Assembly: GCF_009903625.1 (NCBI RefSeq)
Contig: NZ_CP047569.1
Span: 2,016,501-2,080,500 of the forward strand
Source of the DNA: Microbulbifer sp. ALW1
GTDB lineage: Bacteria; Pseudomonadota; Gammaproteobacteria; Pseudomonadales; Cellvibrionaceae
Reading direction: 5' to 3'
DNA length: 64,000 bases
The translations under genes were made by a program, and so were the position numbers. The notes under the pieces were generated by a model. That model was not told the DNA's origin. It worked only from the letters and a program-made list of their open reading frames with translations, and did not search any database. How positions within the stretch are numbered: the first letter of the stretch is position 1; each line of letters begins with the position of its first letter. This document shows positions 52,579 through 61,976 of the stretch, one piece after another.

Positions 52579-53952
52579 TCAAAATACCCTGGTCAAAAAC
52601 GTCGTGTTTCTCGAGGCGGAAAGCGTCTCCCCTTTAAAATGAAAGGTCAATTCAGCCTTCGGTAATGTCAGATCGCGCGCGCAGACGCGGTAAGGGAGCC
52701 AGTAAGCATTGTCTTCCGCGAGGTCGATTTTCCGCGGGCCAAACAGGCTGAATTTACCTTCCCCGGAGATGGATACATCCACAAACTGTTGTTGTTCACT
52801 GTATCCCTCCACCTTGACCTGATACAGGTTACATACCGTCTGCTCATCCACCTGCCGGAACATTGCACCACGGTCGCGCCGGATCTCCACCAGCAACTGG
52901 GTGGTCTGGGTGAAACCGTACACAACCGCGGCGAAGGCAACGAGCATTACTGCGGCATAGCCGGCCAGGCGGGGGCGAAAGAAACGGGCATTTTTGCCTT
53001 GCAGTTGGGCTTCTGAGGCGAAGCGGACAAGTCCTGTGGGGCGTTCGAGTTTCGACATGACTCGGTCACAGGCATCGATGCACGCGGCGCAGTCAATGCA
53101 CGCGGCCTGCAGGCCATCGCGAATATCGATTCCCGCAGGACACACCTGCACACAGAGTCCGCAGTCGATGCAATCGCCACTGTTGCTATTCCCTTTTCGC
53201 CGGTTAGCGCGGGGCTCGCCGCGGTGCGCATCGTAACTAACACTTATTGTATGGTCGTCGAACATCACGCCCTGGAAGCGGGAGTAGGGGCAGGCATGCA
53301 GGCAGATTTTTTCGCGTACCAGCCCGGCATTCAGGTAGGTGATACCGGCCATGATCAGAATCCAGCCCGAAACCGCTGCCGATAACTCAAGCTGCATTGC
53401 GGCGGTCAGGATCTCGCGCACGGGCACGAAATAGCCGGTGAACGTGATTGCAGTAGCGAGTGCCAGAAGTATCCAGAGCAGGTGCTTGATGAGTCGAGGG
53501 AGCAGAGTGTGCAAGCCAAGTGGCTCGCTGGCGCGCCGGGCCCGTTTGTCTGCGCGGCCTTCAGTCATATCCTCGACGCGGATGAAGAGCCAGGTCCAGA
53601 TGCTCTGCGGGCATGCGAAGCCACACCAGACACGGCCCCAGGCCACCGCGAGGAAAAATAGCAGTGCGGCACTGGCGATCAGCAGACCGGCCAGCAGGGA
53701 CAGATCGCGCCACGACAGCGCGTGGCCGAAGAGGATGATCCGATGCTGTTCAAACGAAAACAGTAGCCAGGGTTGGCCGTCGAACTGCACCCACACCAGC
53801 CCGAAGTACAGTGCGAGCAGCGGCCAGCTGATCAAGCGTCGCAGATTCTGGAAGCGGCCTTCTGTCAGCCGCACGTGGAGCTTGCCATCACGGGCCGATG
53901 GTGGGGCAGGATCCAGGGCAAGCGGTTCCTGAACAACGGGAATTTTTTCCAT
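52579..53952 (-). CDS. ccoG: cytochrome c oxidase accessory protein CcoG (FixG/RdxA)
   Basis: A 457-residue inner-membrane iron-sulfur protein. Membrane helices flank GRVWCGFACPQSIWTWLF (residues about 113-130); the ferredoxin part has two 4Fe-4S motifs, CIDCGLCVQVCP and CIDCAACIDACD. A periplasmic Ig-like FixG domain (about 350-457) follows the last helix. It helps copper delivery and assembly of cbb3 oxidase. The ccoNOPQ genes are not in the window. ATG 53952 is the start; the divergent neighbour is a MocR regulator. Confidence 0.93.
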   Translation of the reverse strand: MEKIPVVQEPLALDPAPPSARDGKLHVRLTEGRFQNLRRLISWPLLALYFGLVWVQFDGQPWLLFSFEQHRIILFGHALSWRDLSLLAGLLIASAALLFFLAVAWGRVWCGFACPQSIWTWLFIRVEDMTEGRADKRARRASEPLGLHTLLPRLIKHLLWILLALATAITFTGYFVPVREILTAAMQLELSAAVSGWILIMAGITYLNAGLVREKICLHACPYSRFQGVMFDDHTISVSYDAHRGEPRANRRKGNSNSGDCIDCGLCVQVCPAGIDIRDGLQAACIDCAACIDACDRVMSKLERPTGLVRFASEAQLQGKNARFFRPRLAGYAAVMLVAFAAVVYGFTQTTQLLVEIRRDRGAMFRQVDEQTVCNLYQVKVEGYSEQQQFVDVSISGEGKFSLFGPRKIDLAEDNAYWLPYRVCARDLTLPKAELTFHFKGETLSASRNTTFLTRVF

Positions 53953-54067
53953 GGCAGCACATCCGTACAAAGATAGACGGCGGCAGATTAAGCCGGCTCA
54001 CTTGATAGGTGCAGGCCTAAAAAAATTAAATACAATGGGTACAGATTGAGGGTCTGGAGTCGGGTTG

Positions 54068-55474
54068 GTGACACAGGAATTTCGCTACCAGCAACTGGAG
54101 GCGTGGTTGTTGCGGGGCATCGAGGAGCAGCGCTGGCGGCAGGGTGAGCGATTGCCCTCGATCCGCACCCTGTGCCGCGAGCTCACACTATCCAAAGCTA
54201 CCGTGCAGCACGCGCTGCAGCGACTTGAGGCCCAAGGGGTGGTCGAGGCGCGTCCCAAGGCGGGCTATTTCGTATCCCTGCAATCGCCTCCGGTACGGCG
54301 CCCCGTTAGCCGCGCCCGCATTGAGGCGCCGCGGCCGGTTACGGTGAGTGAACTGTTGCAGGACATCATGCGCCGGAGTGCGGCTTTTGACCTGCTGCCA
54401 CAGCATTCACCCGGTGATCTGCCTGCCGGCATCGTCGCTCTCAACCGCGCCATCGGGCGCTCACTCAGGCGCCAGAGCGGCCAGGATTTCCAGTACTACG
54501 ACGAACCTGCCGGCAACGCAGCGCTGCGTGAGCAACTTGCGCTGCACATGGCACGGCGGGGGTGGGCGTGCGAGCCGGATGCGCTGTGTATTACCTCGGG
54601 CTGCCAGCACGCGTTGTTCCTCGCCCTGATGGCCTGCTGCAATCGCGGCGATGTAGTGGCGGTAGAGTCGCCGGGATTTTACGGGGGGATGCAGATCATC
54701 GAGCAGCTGGGGCTGCAGCTTGTCGAAGTGCCAGCCTCGCTTGAAACCGGGATGGATATCGATGCGCTGGAAGATGTTTTACAGCGCTGGAAGGTGCGGG
54801 CCTGTATCGTCTCTCCCGCATTTGCCACCCCCGGTGGCGCATTGATGCCGGTGTCATCCAAGCGTCGGCTGCTGGCCCTGGCGGAGACCTACGACCTGGC
54901 CGTTATCGAAGACGACATCTATGCCGATACCGCACTGGTAGCAGTCCCCGATCCTCTCAAAGCACTGGACAGGGATCAGCGGGTGATACTCTGCAGTTCC
55001 TTCTCGAAATGCCTCTCACGGGATCTGCGGCTTGGGTGGATTTCCGGTGCTCGCTGGCATGCGCGTATCCTCCACCTGAAACTGGTAACGCAGTTATCCA
55101 GCAGTCAATTTGTGCAGCGCGGTCTGGCCGAGTTCATGGCGGATGGCAGCTTCACCGCGCATTTGCGTCGCCTGCGGACAGAACTGCGCTCTCGTAGAGA
55201 CCGCCTGCTGCAATTGCTGAATGACTGGCCGGTAAGTCTCCGGGTCAGTAAACCGGAAGGTGGCCTGGCGGTTTGGGTGGAACTGCCCGATGGCGAGGAT
55301 ACGCTCGCGCTTTACGACCAAGGGTTACAGCAGCAGGTGGTGATCACACCCGGACCACTGTTTTCGGCATCGGGACAATTCCGGAATTGTCTGCGCATCA
55401 GTTTTGCCCACCCGTGGGATGCGCCACGGGAGCAGGCGCTCGGTCGGCTGCCGGCACTGTTGGCCGCAACATAG
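54068..55474 (+). CDS. MocR-type regulator: GntR helix-turn-helix fused to PLP aminotransferase
   Basis: A 468-residue fusion. Residues 1-75 form a GntR winged helix (LEAWLLRGIEEQRWRQGERLPSIRTLCRELTLSKATVQHALQRLEAQGVV). From about 115 on is a class I aminotransferase fold with PLP Lys314 in SSFSKCLSRDLRLGW and ESPGFYGGMQ and VIEDDIYAD upstream. MocR proteins sense PLP adducts of amino acids or amines and act mostly as regulators. GTG 54068 is preferred; GGAG lies upstream. The 115-bp divergent region with ccoG contains TACAATGGGTACAG near 54031, similar to MocR half sites. A weak GCCACA/TGTGGC hairpin follows the gene. Confidence 0.9.
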   Translation: MTQEFRYQQLEAWLLRGIEEQRWRQGERLPSIRTLCRELTLSKATVQHALQRLEAQGVVEARPKAGYFVSLQSPPVRRPVSRARIEAPRPVTVSELLQDIMRRSAAFDLLPQHSPGDLPAGIVALNRAIGRSLRRQSGQDFQYYDEPAGNAALREQLALHMARRGWACEPDALCITSGCQHALFLALMACCNRGDVVAVESPGFYGGMQIIEQLGLQLVEVPASLETGMDIDALEDVLQRWKVRACIVSPAFATPGGALMPVSSKRRLLALAETYDLAVIEDDIYADTALVAVPDPLKALDRDQRVILCSSFSKCLSRDLRLGWISGARWHARILHLKLVTQLSSSQFVQRGLAEFMADGSFTAHLRRLRTELRSRRDRLLQLLNDWPVSLRVSKPEGGLAVWVELPDGEDTLALYDQGLQQQVVITPGPLFSASGQFRNCLRISFAHPWDAPREQALGRLPALLAAT

Positions 55475-55564
55475 TGGGCCACACATCAATAATGTTGTGG
55501 CGACGCACACCTTGGTTTTTAGGCATCATCAGTCTGGGTGCGTCGACAGAGTTTTATTGGTTTA

Positions 55565-56101
55565 TCAATCTGTGCCCAGAAAATGCAATATGGTTGCCTT
55601 GTTTTTATTGTCTTTGAGCCAGGTTTTTATCTCCAGCGCTCTTTCCGTATCGGATTCGCCCACCACTTTCTTCAAGCGATTGATCCGGTTCAATTCTGTT
55701 TTTTCAGATCGAACCTTACGCTGCCACTGTTCAGTGAAGACGCTGGGTACCTGGTTTCCCAGTTCCAGCGACTTGAGTAGTTGCCATTCACCGCCATCCA
55801 GCCAGGCTTCGTCGCAGTTTCCGCACAGGTCCAGCCTCGTATCCAGCGACCCGGACACCGAGTACTTAGCCATCAACCGGCTACATTTGGGGCAGCTGAT
55901 GGCCGTTTTGGTATCGGTATCCGATGAGATTTCCGCTTGCGCCGGCTCCTCCCCGGAATCGAGGTTGACCCTTTCTGACCAGTCTCGATAGTGCAACAGC
56001 GACAACAGGGCACCTTCGCACTTCGGGCACCCCATTACCGGAAGTCCCTCTTCAAATCTGGTTGGTTTCAGGTATTCATGTCTACATTTTGGGCAGTGCA
56101 T
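55565..56101 (-). CDS. zinc-ribbon (TFIIB-type) protein
   Basis: A 178-residue cytoplasmic protein with two zinc ribbons. The first, MHCPKCRHEYLKPTRFEEGLPVMGCPKCEG, spans residues 3-28; the second, SCPKCSRLMAKYSVSGSLDTRLDLCGNCDEAWLDGGEW, spans about 69-107 and ends in the WLDGGE motif typical of zf-TFIIB domain proteins. The remaining third is helical and charged. The function is unknown; such proteins are often small nucleic-acid or protein binders. It converges with the MocR gene. Confidence 0.8.
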   Translation of the reverse strand: MHCPKCRHEYLKPTRFEEGLPVMGCPKCEGALLSLLHYRDWSERVNLDSGEEPAQAEISSDTDTKTAISCPKCSRLMAKYSVSGSLDTRLDLCGNCDEAWLDGGEWQLLKSLELGNQVPSVFTEQWQRKVRSEKTELNRINRLKKVVGESDTERALEIKTWLKDNKNKATILHFLGTD

Positions 56102-56328
56102 AGGTACTCCTGATTGTTATATGGCTGAAATTAACAGAGCAGCGCTTAGTTGGAAAAGGCTGGCGCTGCTTCTCCGGAATGCGTTGGGCGACAGGACTGA
56201 GATTCAGTTCCCAGAGTGGCTAAGACGGCATGTAACCCATCTGCGTGACTTGGCGTGACCAACTAACCTGTCTCCGTTCACCGCATTAAAAAAATAAAGT
56301 CATAAATAGGATGATCGGAGATAACACA

Positions 56329-57258
56329 ATGCATAAAGCCAGTCTTTTTGTTTCCCTCGCCATTACCTCTGCGCTGTGGTCCATCAATACCCTGGGCGCG
56401 CCTGCCAAAGGCACGGCAGCCGGTGACAGTATCACCATGGGGTTCGCGGCCGATTGTACCGGCAATACCTTCTTTACTGGCGGGTTTTTCTGCCTGTTGG
56501 GCGGGGACCAGCCGGAACACAGTTGGTTCGACGGCTGGGACAGTAGCGTCAACAGCGTCCACGACAAGTACAAAGCCATAGACCCGAATGTTGCAGCCAA
56601 CAAGAATGCCGCCCGTTCCGGTTCCGAGATGCGCGGCGGCAGCGATAATTTCAGTGTGCAGGCGGACCGGATTCTTTCCCAGACACTGGTTGCGGATCAC
56701 GTGGAGGTGGTTCTCGGCGGCAATGATATCTGCAATCGCGACTGCGTCGACCCGGCCAATTGCTCAGACCCGCTATTGACCGAAAGCGAATGGCGCGGTG
56801 CGGTGAAAGCCGGGCTCGACAAACTGGTGGGTGGCTTGCCCAGCGGCTCCACGGTGGTACTGGGGTCGGTGCCCCGGGTACAGGATCTGCGCGCGGCGGG
56901 CGTGGCCAAACAGAGCGGCAACTGGCGGGTAAACTGCGAAAGTGTCTGGTCCACCTTTGGTATCTGCCGGATAGCCACCAACGGGGGCACCATGAACGGT
57001 GAATCCTTTGCCACACGCTACGCCGGCATCAATACCGCACAGCGTATTTACAACGAAGTCTTGCAGCAGGAGGCCGCGGCCTACAATGGCGCCAATGGTG
57101 TGGAGGTGGTTGCGGAATATTCCGGGGCGAGCCAGACCAATGTGGGCACCTTTACCTTTGGCAAAGACGATATTGATGGTGGGGACTGCTTCCATCCCAG
57201 CGTTCGCGGCCAGAACACGGTGGCGAACCTGATGTGGAACGGTAATACGGACAAATAA
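56329..57258 (+). CDS. secreted SGNH/GDSL hydrolase
   Basis: A 309-residue exported esterase-like protein. A signal peptide (ASLFVSLAITSALWSINTLGA) ends near residue 25. AAGDSITMGF is the nucleophile block, NAARSGSEMRGG holds the Gly block, VVLGGNDICNRDC the Asn block, and GGDCFHPSVRGQ the Asp/His pair near the C-terminus, so the SGNH set is complete. Several Cys pairs suggest disulfides. It may deacylate lipids or polysaccharides outside the cell. GGAG at 56317-56320 supports ATG 56329; an upstream in-frame ATG at 56311 lacks a site. Confidence 0.85.
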   Translation: MHKASLFVSLAITSALWSINTLGAPAKGTAAGDSITMGFAADCTGNTFFTGGFFCLLGGDQPEHSWFDGWDSSVNSVHDKYKAIDPNVAANKNAARSGSEMRGGSDNFSVQADRILSQTLVADHVEVVLGGNDICNRDCVDPANCSDPLLTESEWRGAVKAGLDKLVGGLPSGSTVVLGSVPRVQDLRAAGVAKQSGNWRVNCESVWSTFGICRIATNGGTMNGESFATRYAGINTAQRIYNEVLQQEAAAYNGANGVEVVAEYSGASQTNVGTFTFGKDDIDGGDCFHPSVRGQNTVANLMWNGNTDK

Positions 57259-57274
57259 ATCACGAGCGGTGAAC

Positions 57275-57297
57275 AGGGCTCCTTGCGGAGCCCTTAT
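57275..57297. terminator. hairpin between convergent SGNH and DsbA-like genes
   Basis: AGGGCTCC (57275-57282) pairs with GGAGCCCT (57287-57294) around the TTGC loop. Only a short T-rich stretch follows on the plus strand, so its strength is moderate. It sits 16 bases after the SGNH stop. Confidence 0.65.
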
Positions 57298-57330
57298 CTC
57301 GCATTCGCGTAACTACAGTTCAACCGTCGT

Positions 57331-59013
57331 TCACTCGTCGTCACCAGTATCGCTCTTGCTGCTTTTTTCACTGCTCTCTTCGCTGCTCTGCTTGCCGCTG
57401 CCCTGCTGCTCGAAATAGCTTTCCTCTTCCACCACGTATTGCACCCGCTCGGGCAGCCCGTTGCGCATATAGGTCACATCCACCACCTCGCCGCTGGTTA
57501 GTGCATCCCACAGCTGGTTCTGGCCACTGTGCACCCAGCTATCGTTTACCCGCACCACTACATCGCCTTCCTCAAAGCCCAGGGCGGTGAAGAACTCGCT
57601 GTCTGCGATGCCCTCGAGGCGCAGTAAATTGTGCCCGTCGACCACATGCTCGGCGGCGACGAATTTCTTTTCCAGTTCGGCGCGATTCTGTAATTGCTTT
57701 TCCAGCCATGCCTGACCCAGGGTCAGAACGCCGGAAGGCGGGATCAGTTTGCGGGATTCACCATCCGGCTGCTCGATGCGTCGCATGGTGGCCTCATCCC
57801 GCTGGGTGGTGGTGGTCATTGGCACCCGCACGTAATCGCCGTCCTCCCCGCGCAGGGTCAAGCGCTCCAGATGATCATTGACCTGCAGGGTGACATGGCG
57901 CTCGTGTACCCGCTTGAGGGTGACACCGTCCATTATTTTATCCCCAGGGGAGAATTGCTCTGCCGCGGCCTTGCGGACGCGAAGGAGCGCGGTGGACTGT
58001 TCCGGCTGCGAGGAGACACTGGTACCGCTCAGTTGCAGGGGCAGATCGGTCTCGAAGATCTGGTCGCCGGACTGCCGCCAGCGGGCGGCATCCACATGGG
58101 CACTCGCCGGATCGTGTCCCAGGCGCTGCAACTCCTGGTCAATCCACAGCGCGTAGTGTTCGAGGGTGCGGGGGCCTTTCACATAGAGCCCGTTCACAAA
58201 CACCACTGGCACGCTCTGCAGGCCGAGAGATAGGCCCAGGGCGGTATCCGCGGCAACCTGATCGCTACGGCCGGATTCTTCCAGGCATTGGTTGAACAAG
58301 TCCTGTGCCAGCCCCTGCTGTATGGCGAGTTGGCTGAATGCCTTTTCATCCATTGATTTTGCCTGGGTGTAGAGACCATCCGCGTAGGCCCAGGGTGTGC
58401 CCTGCTCACTGGCGCAGTGCACCGCCGCTGCGGCCTGTACCCCCTGCCGGTGGTAGTGCATGGGAAAATCGAACGGTACCACCGCAATCCAGCCGGCATA
58501 GCGGTCGAGTAATTCACGCAACACCAGATTGGTGGTCGCACAGTGCACGGACTGGTAGGAGCAGAACACCGCGAGGGTCACCGGAGCCTCGGGGTTGCCG
58601 CGCAGGGGGCGATCGCCGGTGTCGATGTTCAGTCTGGGTGGTTGGGGGTGGGGCAGTAGCCAGTCTATGGCGGGCGCGTCGTCGTCCGAGATCGTCGACG
58701 GCTGCTGTGCTTCCACCATGGATTTGAGGGTATTGAAGCGCAGCTGGTATTCGGCCAGTGCCAGGTCGTGGCGTTCGAGGCGGATTTTTTCATCCACCTG
58801 TTGCAGGGTGATAGTGCTGCTACCGATGCGCGCGACTATTTGTTGTCGATCCTCCTGTTGCCGGCTTTCCTGTTGTCGACCTTGCGGATCTCTACCGGTT
58901 TCCGTGTCGGAGGCTTGCTGCGTATCGTCGCTACATGCGCTGAGCATTGCTGCCACGAACATTGGCAACAGCCGGAGGGCTGGGCGGTGAGGTCGGTTAT
59001 ACAGTTCGTCCAT
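57331..59013 (-). CDS. lipoprotein with DsbA-like thioredoxin domain (degenerate CxxC) and PDZ domain
   Basis: A 560-residue periplasmic protein. LSAC at residues 24-27 is a lipobox. A charged linker with many Gln and Arg (about 30-60) leads to a SurA-like short helix region and then a DsbA-like thioredoxin domain (about 135-310) with PVTLAVFCSYQSVHC; the later SVPVVFVNGLYVKGP is the cis-Pro segment. The first active-site Cys appears replaced by Ser155 (SVHC), with another Cys at 151, so normal CxxC chemistry is doubtful. A PDZ-like domain lies near 460-530 (FEEGDVVVRVND) and an acidic Ser/Lys tail ends the protein. It may be a chaperone or scaffold rather than an oxidase. Confidence 0.72.
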   Translation of the reverse strand: MDELYNRPHRPALRLLPMFVAAMLSACSDDTQQASDTETGRDPQGRQQESRQQEDRQQIVARIGSSTITLQQVDEKIRLERHDLALAEYQLRFNTLKSMVEAQQPSTISDDDAPAIDWLLPHPQPPRLNIDTGDRPLRGNPEAPVTLAVFCSYQSVHCATTNLVLRELLDRYAGWIAVVPFDFPMHYHRQGVQAAAAVHCASEQGTPWAYADGLYTQAKSMDEKAFSQLAIQQGLAQDLFNQCLEESGRSDQVAADTALGLSLGLQSVPVVFVNGLYVKGPRTLEHYALWIDQELQRLGHDPASAHVDAARWRQSGDQIFETDLPLQLSGTSVSSQPEQSTALLRVRKAAAEQFSPGDKIMDGVTLKRVHERHVTLQVNDHLERLTLRGEDGDYVRVPMTTTTQRDEATMRRIEQPDGESRKLIPPSGVLTLGQAWLEKQLQNRAELEKKFVAAEHVVDGHNLLRLEGIADSEFFTALGFEEGDVVVRVNDSWVHSGQNQLWDALTSGEVVDVTYMRNGLPERVQYVVEEESYFEQQGSGKQSSEESSEKSSKSDTGDDE

Positions 59014-59587
59014 GGTGTTAGATCCACTCGTTATTATTCTGTGAGTAGTTCTAGCACATGGCCAACTCAGACTCTACCAACCCCATAGCGCGCCGCGCAT
59101 TGTGGCGGCAAAGATAACATTGCTGCGTTACTGGTACCTTTACTCGCACCTTTGCTGGCTTCTTTGATACCGCACCGGGCAGCACGTTAAATAGATCTGT
59201 TCACCGCAACCGATTGCCCATTTCATCTTGCTTACCAGGGTCCCTTTTTTTGCGTCGGGTCAAAAAACTATCTCGACGGCCTTGTCTAACCACTATGGTG
59301 ATTGGTACTGAAATACCAGTTCGTCATTTTATCGTGAACTCTGTTTCAAAAATTTATCGACAAAATTCAATATTTTTTTGAAACAAAAAATATTTTTCTG
59401 ATCACTAATTTATAGCGCCGCATTTACTGCCAATATTTTCTCTGATCGATAGAGGATGTAATCCACGTGGTCTATAAAAAGGGCTCGTATTTCCATTTTT
59501 CGACTTTTCAAATTTCCACCTTTTCACCTGCGGCATCAAAACCAAAACTGACTTCTGCTGTAAGGCCGAGTCACCGGAGGGACGACA
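59014..59587. other. 574-bp gene-free region before the HExxH protein gene
   Basis: This divergent region should hold promoters for both flanking genes. An A/T hairpin, AATATTTTTT (59369-59378) with AAAAAATATT (59385-59394), lies about 200 bases before the plus-strand gene. A strong GGAGGG (59576-59581) precedes ATG 59588. No other gene or RNA was recognised. Confidence 0.5.
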
Positions 59588-61861
59588 ATGAATAAATACC
59601 TGGAAAATGTCACACCACGCATTCGTAATACATCCGTAATTTTTCTTTTCTTTTTTATCGCAATCGCTTTTTTCTCGCCCAACACAAGGGCGCTGGACAT
59701 CAACCTGATATTCGATCCCAATGGCTCTGGCGCGGTTGATCCTTGTGATGATGACCTGGCCGGATGCGGGCATACGGAAGAGCTTACTCAAATCATGGAG
59801 TCGGTAGCGGATCATTTTGAGAGCATAATTCAAGACGATCACGAGATGACAATCAGTTTCTGGTGGCTGGATCCCGCCCTCGGTGCCCCGGATGCGTTGA
59901 TTATTGAAAGAGATGAAGACGGCAAGCCGATCGAAGCGAGAATCCGGATTTCGGCGAACCTTAATTACTATTACGACACTTTTCCAGACTTCGACTCCGA
60001 ATTCGTAATGCGCCCCAAGCTCGCCAGGACGGTACCGGATTTCGAGGCGGCGGAAGCCTTTTCCGGCACTGCGCCGGAAATTTATGAAGTTGCCTATAAC
60101 GGTAAGGAGATAGATCCGATAGGTGGTCTGGATCTGGTGACCGTGGTATTGCACGAAATGGCACATGCCCTCGGCATCAGTGCGGACGTCAGTACCGCCT
60201 GCAACGAGGCAGACAATCCGCCTTCTTATTTCGTCGATCCGGAGTTTGATGGCAGCGCCTCATTGGGCGTCAAAGCCTATGAGTTTGTTAACGAGGGAGC
60301 AGCAGATTTCGACTGTGCACATCTGGCACTCGGCGGCCTGAACATGTGCAAGCCGGAAGACCAGCAGGATCAATCGGTCGGTGAATTATTCGACGAACCC
60401 AGCACCATTGAGGGCCTGACGGTGGGACAGTGCGCTTCCCACCAGGCGTTGAACTGGTTTGCGTTCTACCCGAAATCGCGCGCCCGGCCTTCCATCAATG
60501 GCATTCTCGTGATGCAACAGGGGGGAAACTGGGAGCAGGTCAATCTACCGCGGCTCTACAGTCTCACCGGGGGCGATTGGTCAAATGCATCCAATTGGCT
60601 GGGCAGCGAAGTGCCCAACGAAACGGACGAGGTGTTTATCGTCAATCAACTGCCCCTGTTCTTCGTCACCGAGATTGAAGTCACGGACAGCCGCAATGCC
60701 AAGAGCCTGTATATCTCCGATGAAAACAAACTGACCATTCAAGGCAGTTCGCAACTGGCAGTCGCCGGTCCCGTTACCGCTGCTGGCCCCAATTCCACCA
60801 CTGGCCCCCTGAGGCCCATTATCCCGCCGATGAATGGCGAACCGCCCATCGGCACCGAGGGCCCATTCACCACGGTCGAGGTGGAAGCTACGGGGGTGCT
60901 GAACGCATTCGACCTGAAGATAGAGCCCGGGGCCAGGTTCCTGGTAAATACCAGCAGCGAAACCAACCTCGGCAATCTGGAAAATTTCGGCCTGATACGC
61001 GGGGCCGGGATCATCAACGTCTATGTCCTCGATAGTGCCAGAAGGATTTCTGCGGATGCAGGTACGCTGGTCTTTGCCATCCCCGAAGGCGATCCCGATG
61101 ACACCGTCGTTGTCGGGCCGCCGCGGCTGGACCTTGATGGCCCCAGTATTGTCGGCGATGCCGATGCTGCTCTGTCAGCCATAGACGGCGACCTGATTTT
61201 CGATGGTGCTATTGCCGACAGCGTACAGGCGGCAATTACCGTTGGCGCGGGGCACTTTATCGACTTTGTCGAAGGCTGGGATCAGGGATTTTCCGGAAAT
61301 GGATTTCCCAAGCATGCACTGGTACTGGATGGCGGCCCCAGCGGCGCCGAGATACGCGGCGAAACCACCCTCAGCGGGCGCGTAGAGGTTAACGGCCTGG
61401 GGTCGTTCACCGATGATGCGACCTTCGAGTTTCTTTCAGAAACTGACCTGGATATCGGCGGGCTGGTGCCGGGGCTCGAGCACGACCAGCTCAATATGCA
61501 GAATGTGCAGTTTAACGGCACGCTCAACGTCGAGTTTAGCGATGGCTTCGCGCCCAGCTTTCAGGACAGCTTTGCGCTGATCACCTATGCGAGCCATCTG
61601 GGTGAATTCAGCAGTATCGAGGGCATCGATCTGGATATACCGCTGGAAGGAGGGCTCAAGTTGTTCCTGGAATACGGCAATACCGAGCTGACGTTGTTTG
61701 TCGGTCTCGACGGTGGAACGCCCGGCGCACCCAACTGCTCTGGCCAGAGCATTTCCACCCAGGCGGGTATACACGGCGGCATAGCGGCGGCAGCCGCTTT
61801 CCATGGCTTCGACAGCGTCAAGGCATTTAAAGACGCGATCAAGGACTTTTGCGAAATCTAG
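59588..61861 (+). CDS. large secreted protein with HExxH metalloprotease motif and beta-helix-like C-terminal part
   Basis: A 757-residue exported protein. A hydrophobic signal (SVIFLFFFIAIAFFS) ends near residue 35. Residues 40-290 look like a metalloprotease: VVLHEMAHALGIS puts the zinc ligands at His189 and His193 with Glu190 as catalyst. A metzincin third ligand at position 11 of the motif (residue 199) is Ala, while Asp200 follows. After about 330 comes a repetitive beta-rich region (GGDWSNASNWLGSEVPNETDEVFI, then IEPGARFLVNTSSETNLGNLENFG) that resembles autotransporter or cell-wall passenger repeats, but no barrel, PEP-CTERM or LPXTG end is visible. It may be a secreted protease or adhesin. 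A terminator follows at 61901. Confidence 0.7.
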   Translation: MNKYLENVTPRIRNTSVIFLFFFIAIAFFSPNTRALDINLIFDPNGSGAVDPCDDDLAGCGHTEELTQIMESVADHFESIIQDDHEMTISFWWLDPALGAPDALIIERDEDGKPIEARIRISANLNYYYDTFPDFDSEFVMRPKLARTVPDFEAAEAFSGTAPEIYEVAYNGKEIDPIGGLDLVTVVLHEMAHALGISADVSTACNEADNPPSYFVDPEFDGSASLGVKAYEFVNEGAADFDCAHLALGGLNMCKPEDQQDQSVGELFDEPSTIEGLTVGQCASHQALNWFAFYPKSRARPSINGILVMQQGGNWEQVNLPRLYSLTGGDWSNASNWLGSEVPNETDEVFIVNQLPLFFVTEIEVTDSRNAKSLYISDENKLTIQGSSQLAVAGPVTAAGPNSTTGPLRPIIPPMNGEPPIGTEGPFTTVEVEATGVLNAFDLKIEPGARFLVNTSSETNLGNLENFGLIRGAGIINVYVLDSARRISADAGTLVFAIPEGDPDDTVVVGPPRLDLDGPSIVGDADAALSAIDGDLIFDGAIADSVQAAITVGAGHFIDFVEGWDQGFSGNGFPKHALVLDGGPSGAEIRGETTLSGRVEVNGLGSFTDDATFEFLSETDLDIGGLVPGLEHDQLNMQNVQFNGTLNVEFSDGFAPSFQDSFALITYASHLGEFSSIEGIDLDIPLEGGLKLFLEYGNTELTLFVGLDGGTPGAPNCSGQSISTQAGIHGGIAAAAAFHGFDSVKAFKDAIKDFCEI

Positions 61862-61900
61862 GTGACCCAGCCGATGTTCGTCGGCCTGGCAGATAGCCAA

Positions 61901-61939
61901 TGCGCAGATCGACCTTTCGCGGTGATCTGCGCAGGTTTT
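61901..61939 (+). terminator. intrinsic terminator after the HExxH protein gene
   Basis: TGCGCAGATC (61901-61910) pairs perfectly with GATCTGCGCA (61924-61933); inner ACC/GGT may extend the stem. TTTT follows (61936-61939). Confidence 0.75.
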
Positions 61940-61976
61940 CTGCCAGGGACCGCCGGTGCGTTAATGGAGTGAGGAT

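Noticed and set aside
59405..60166. Long minus-strand open frame of about 250 codons opposite the HExxH protein gene
   Set aside because: It is antisense to a gene with a signal peptide, motif and strong ribosome site; its translation resembles no protein and it has no start signal.
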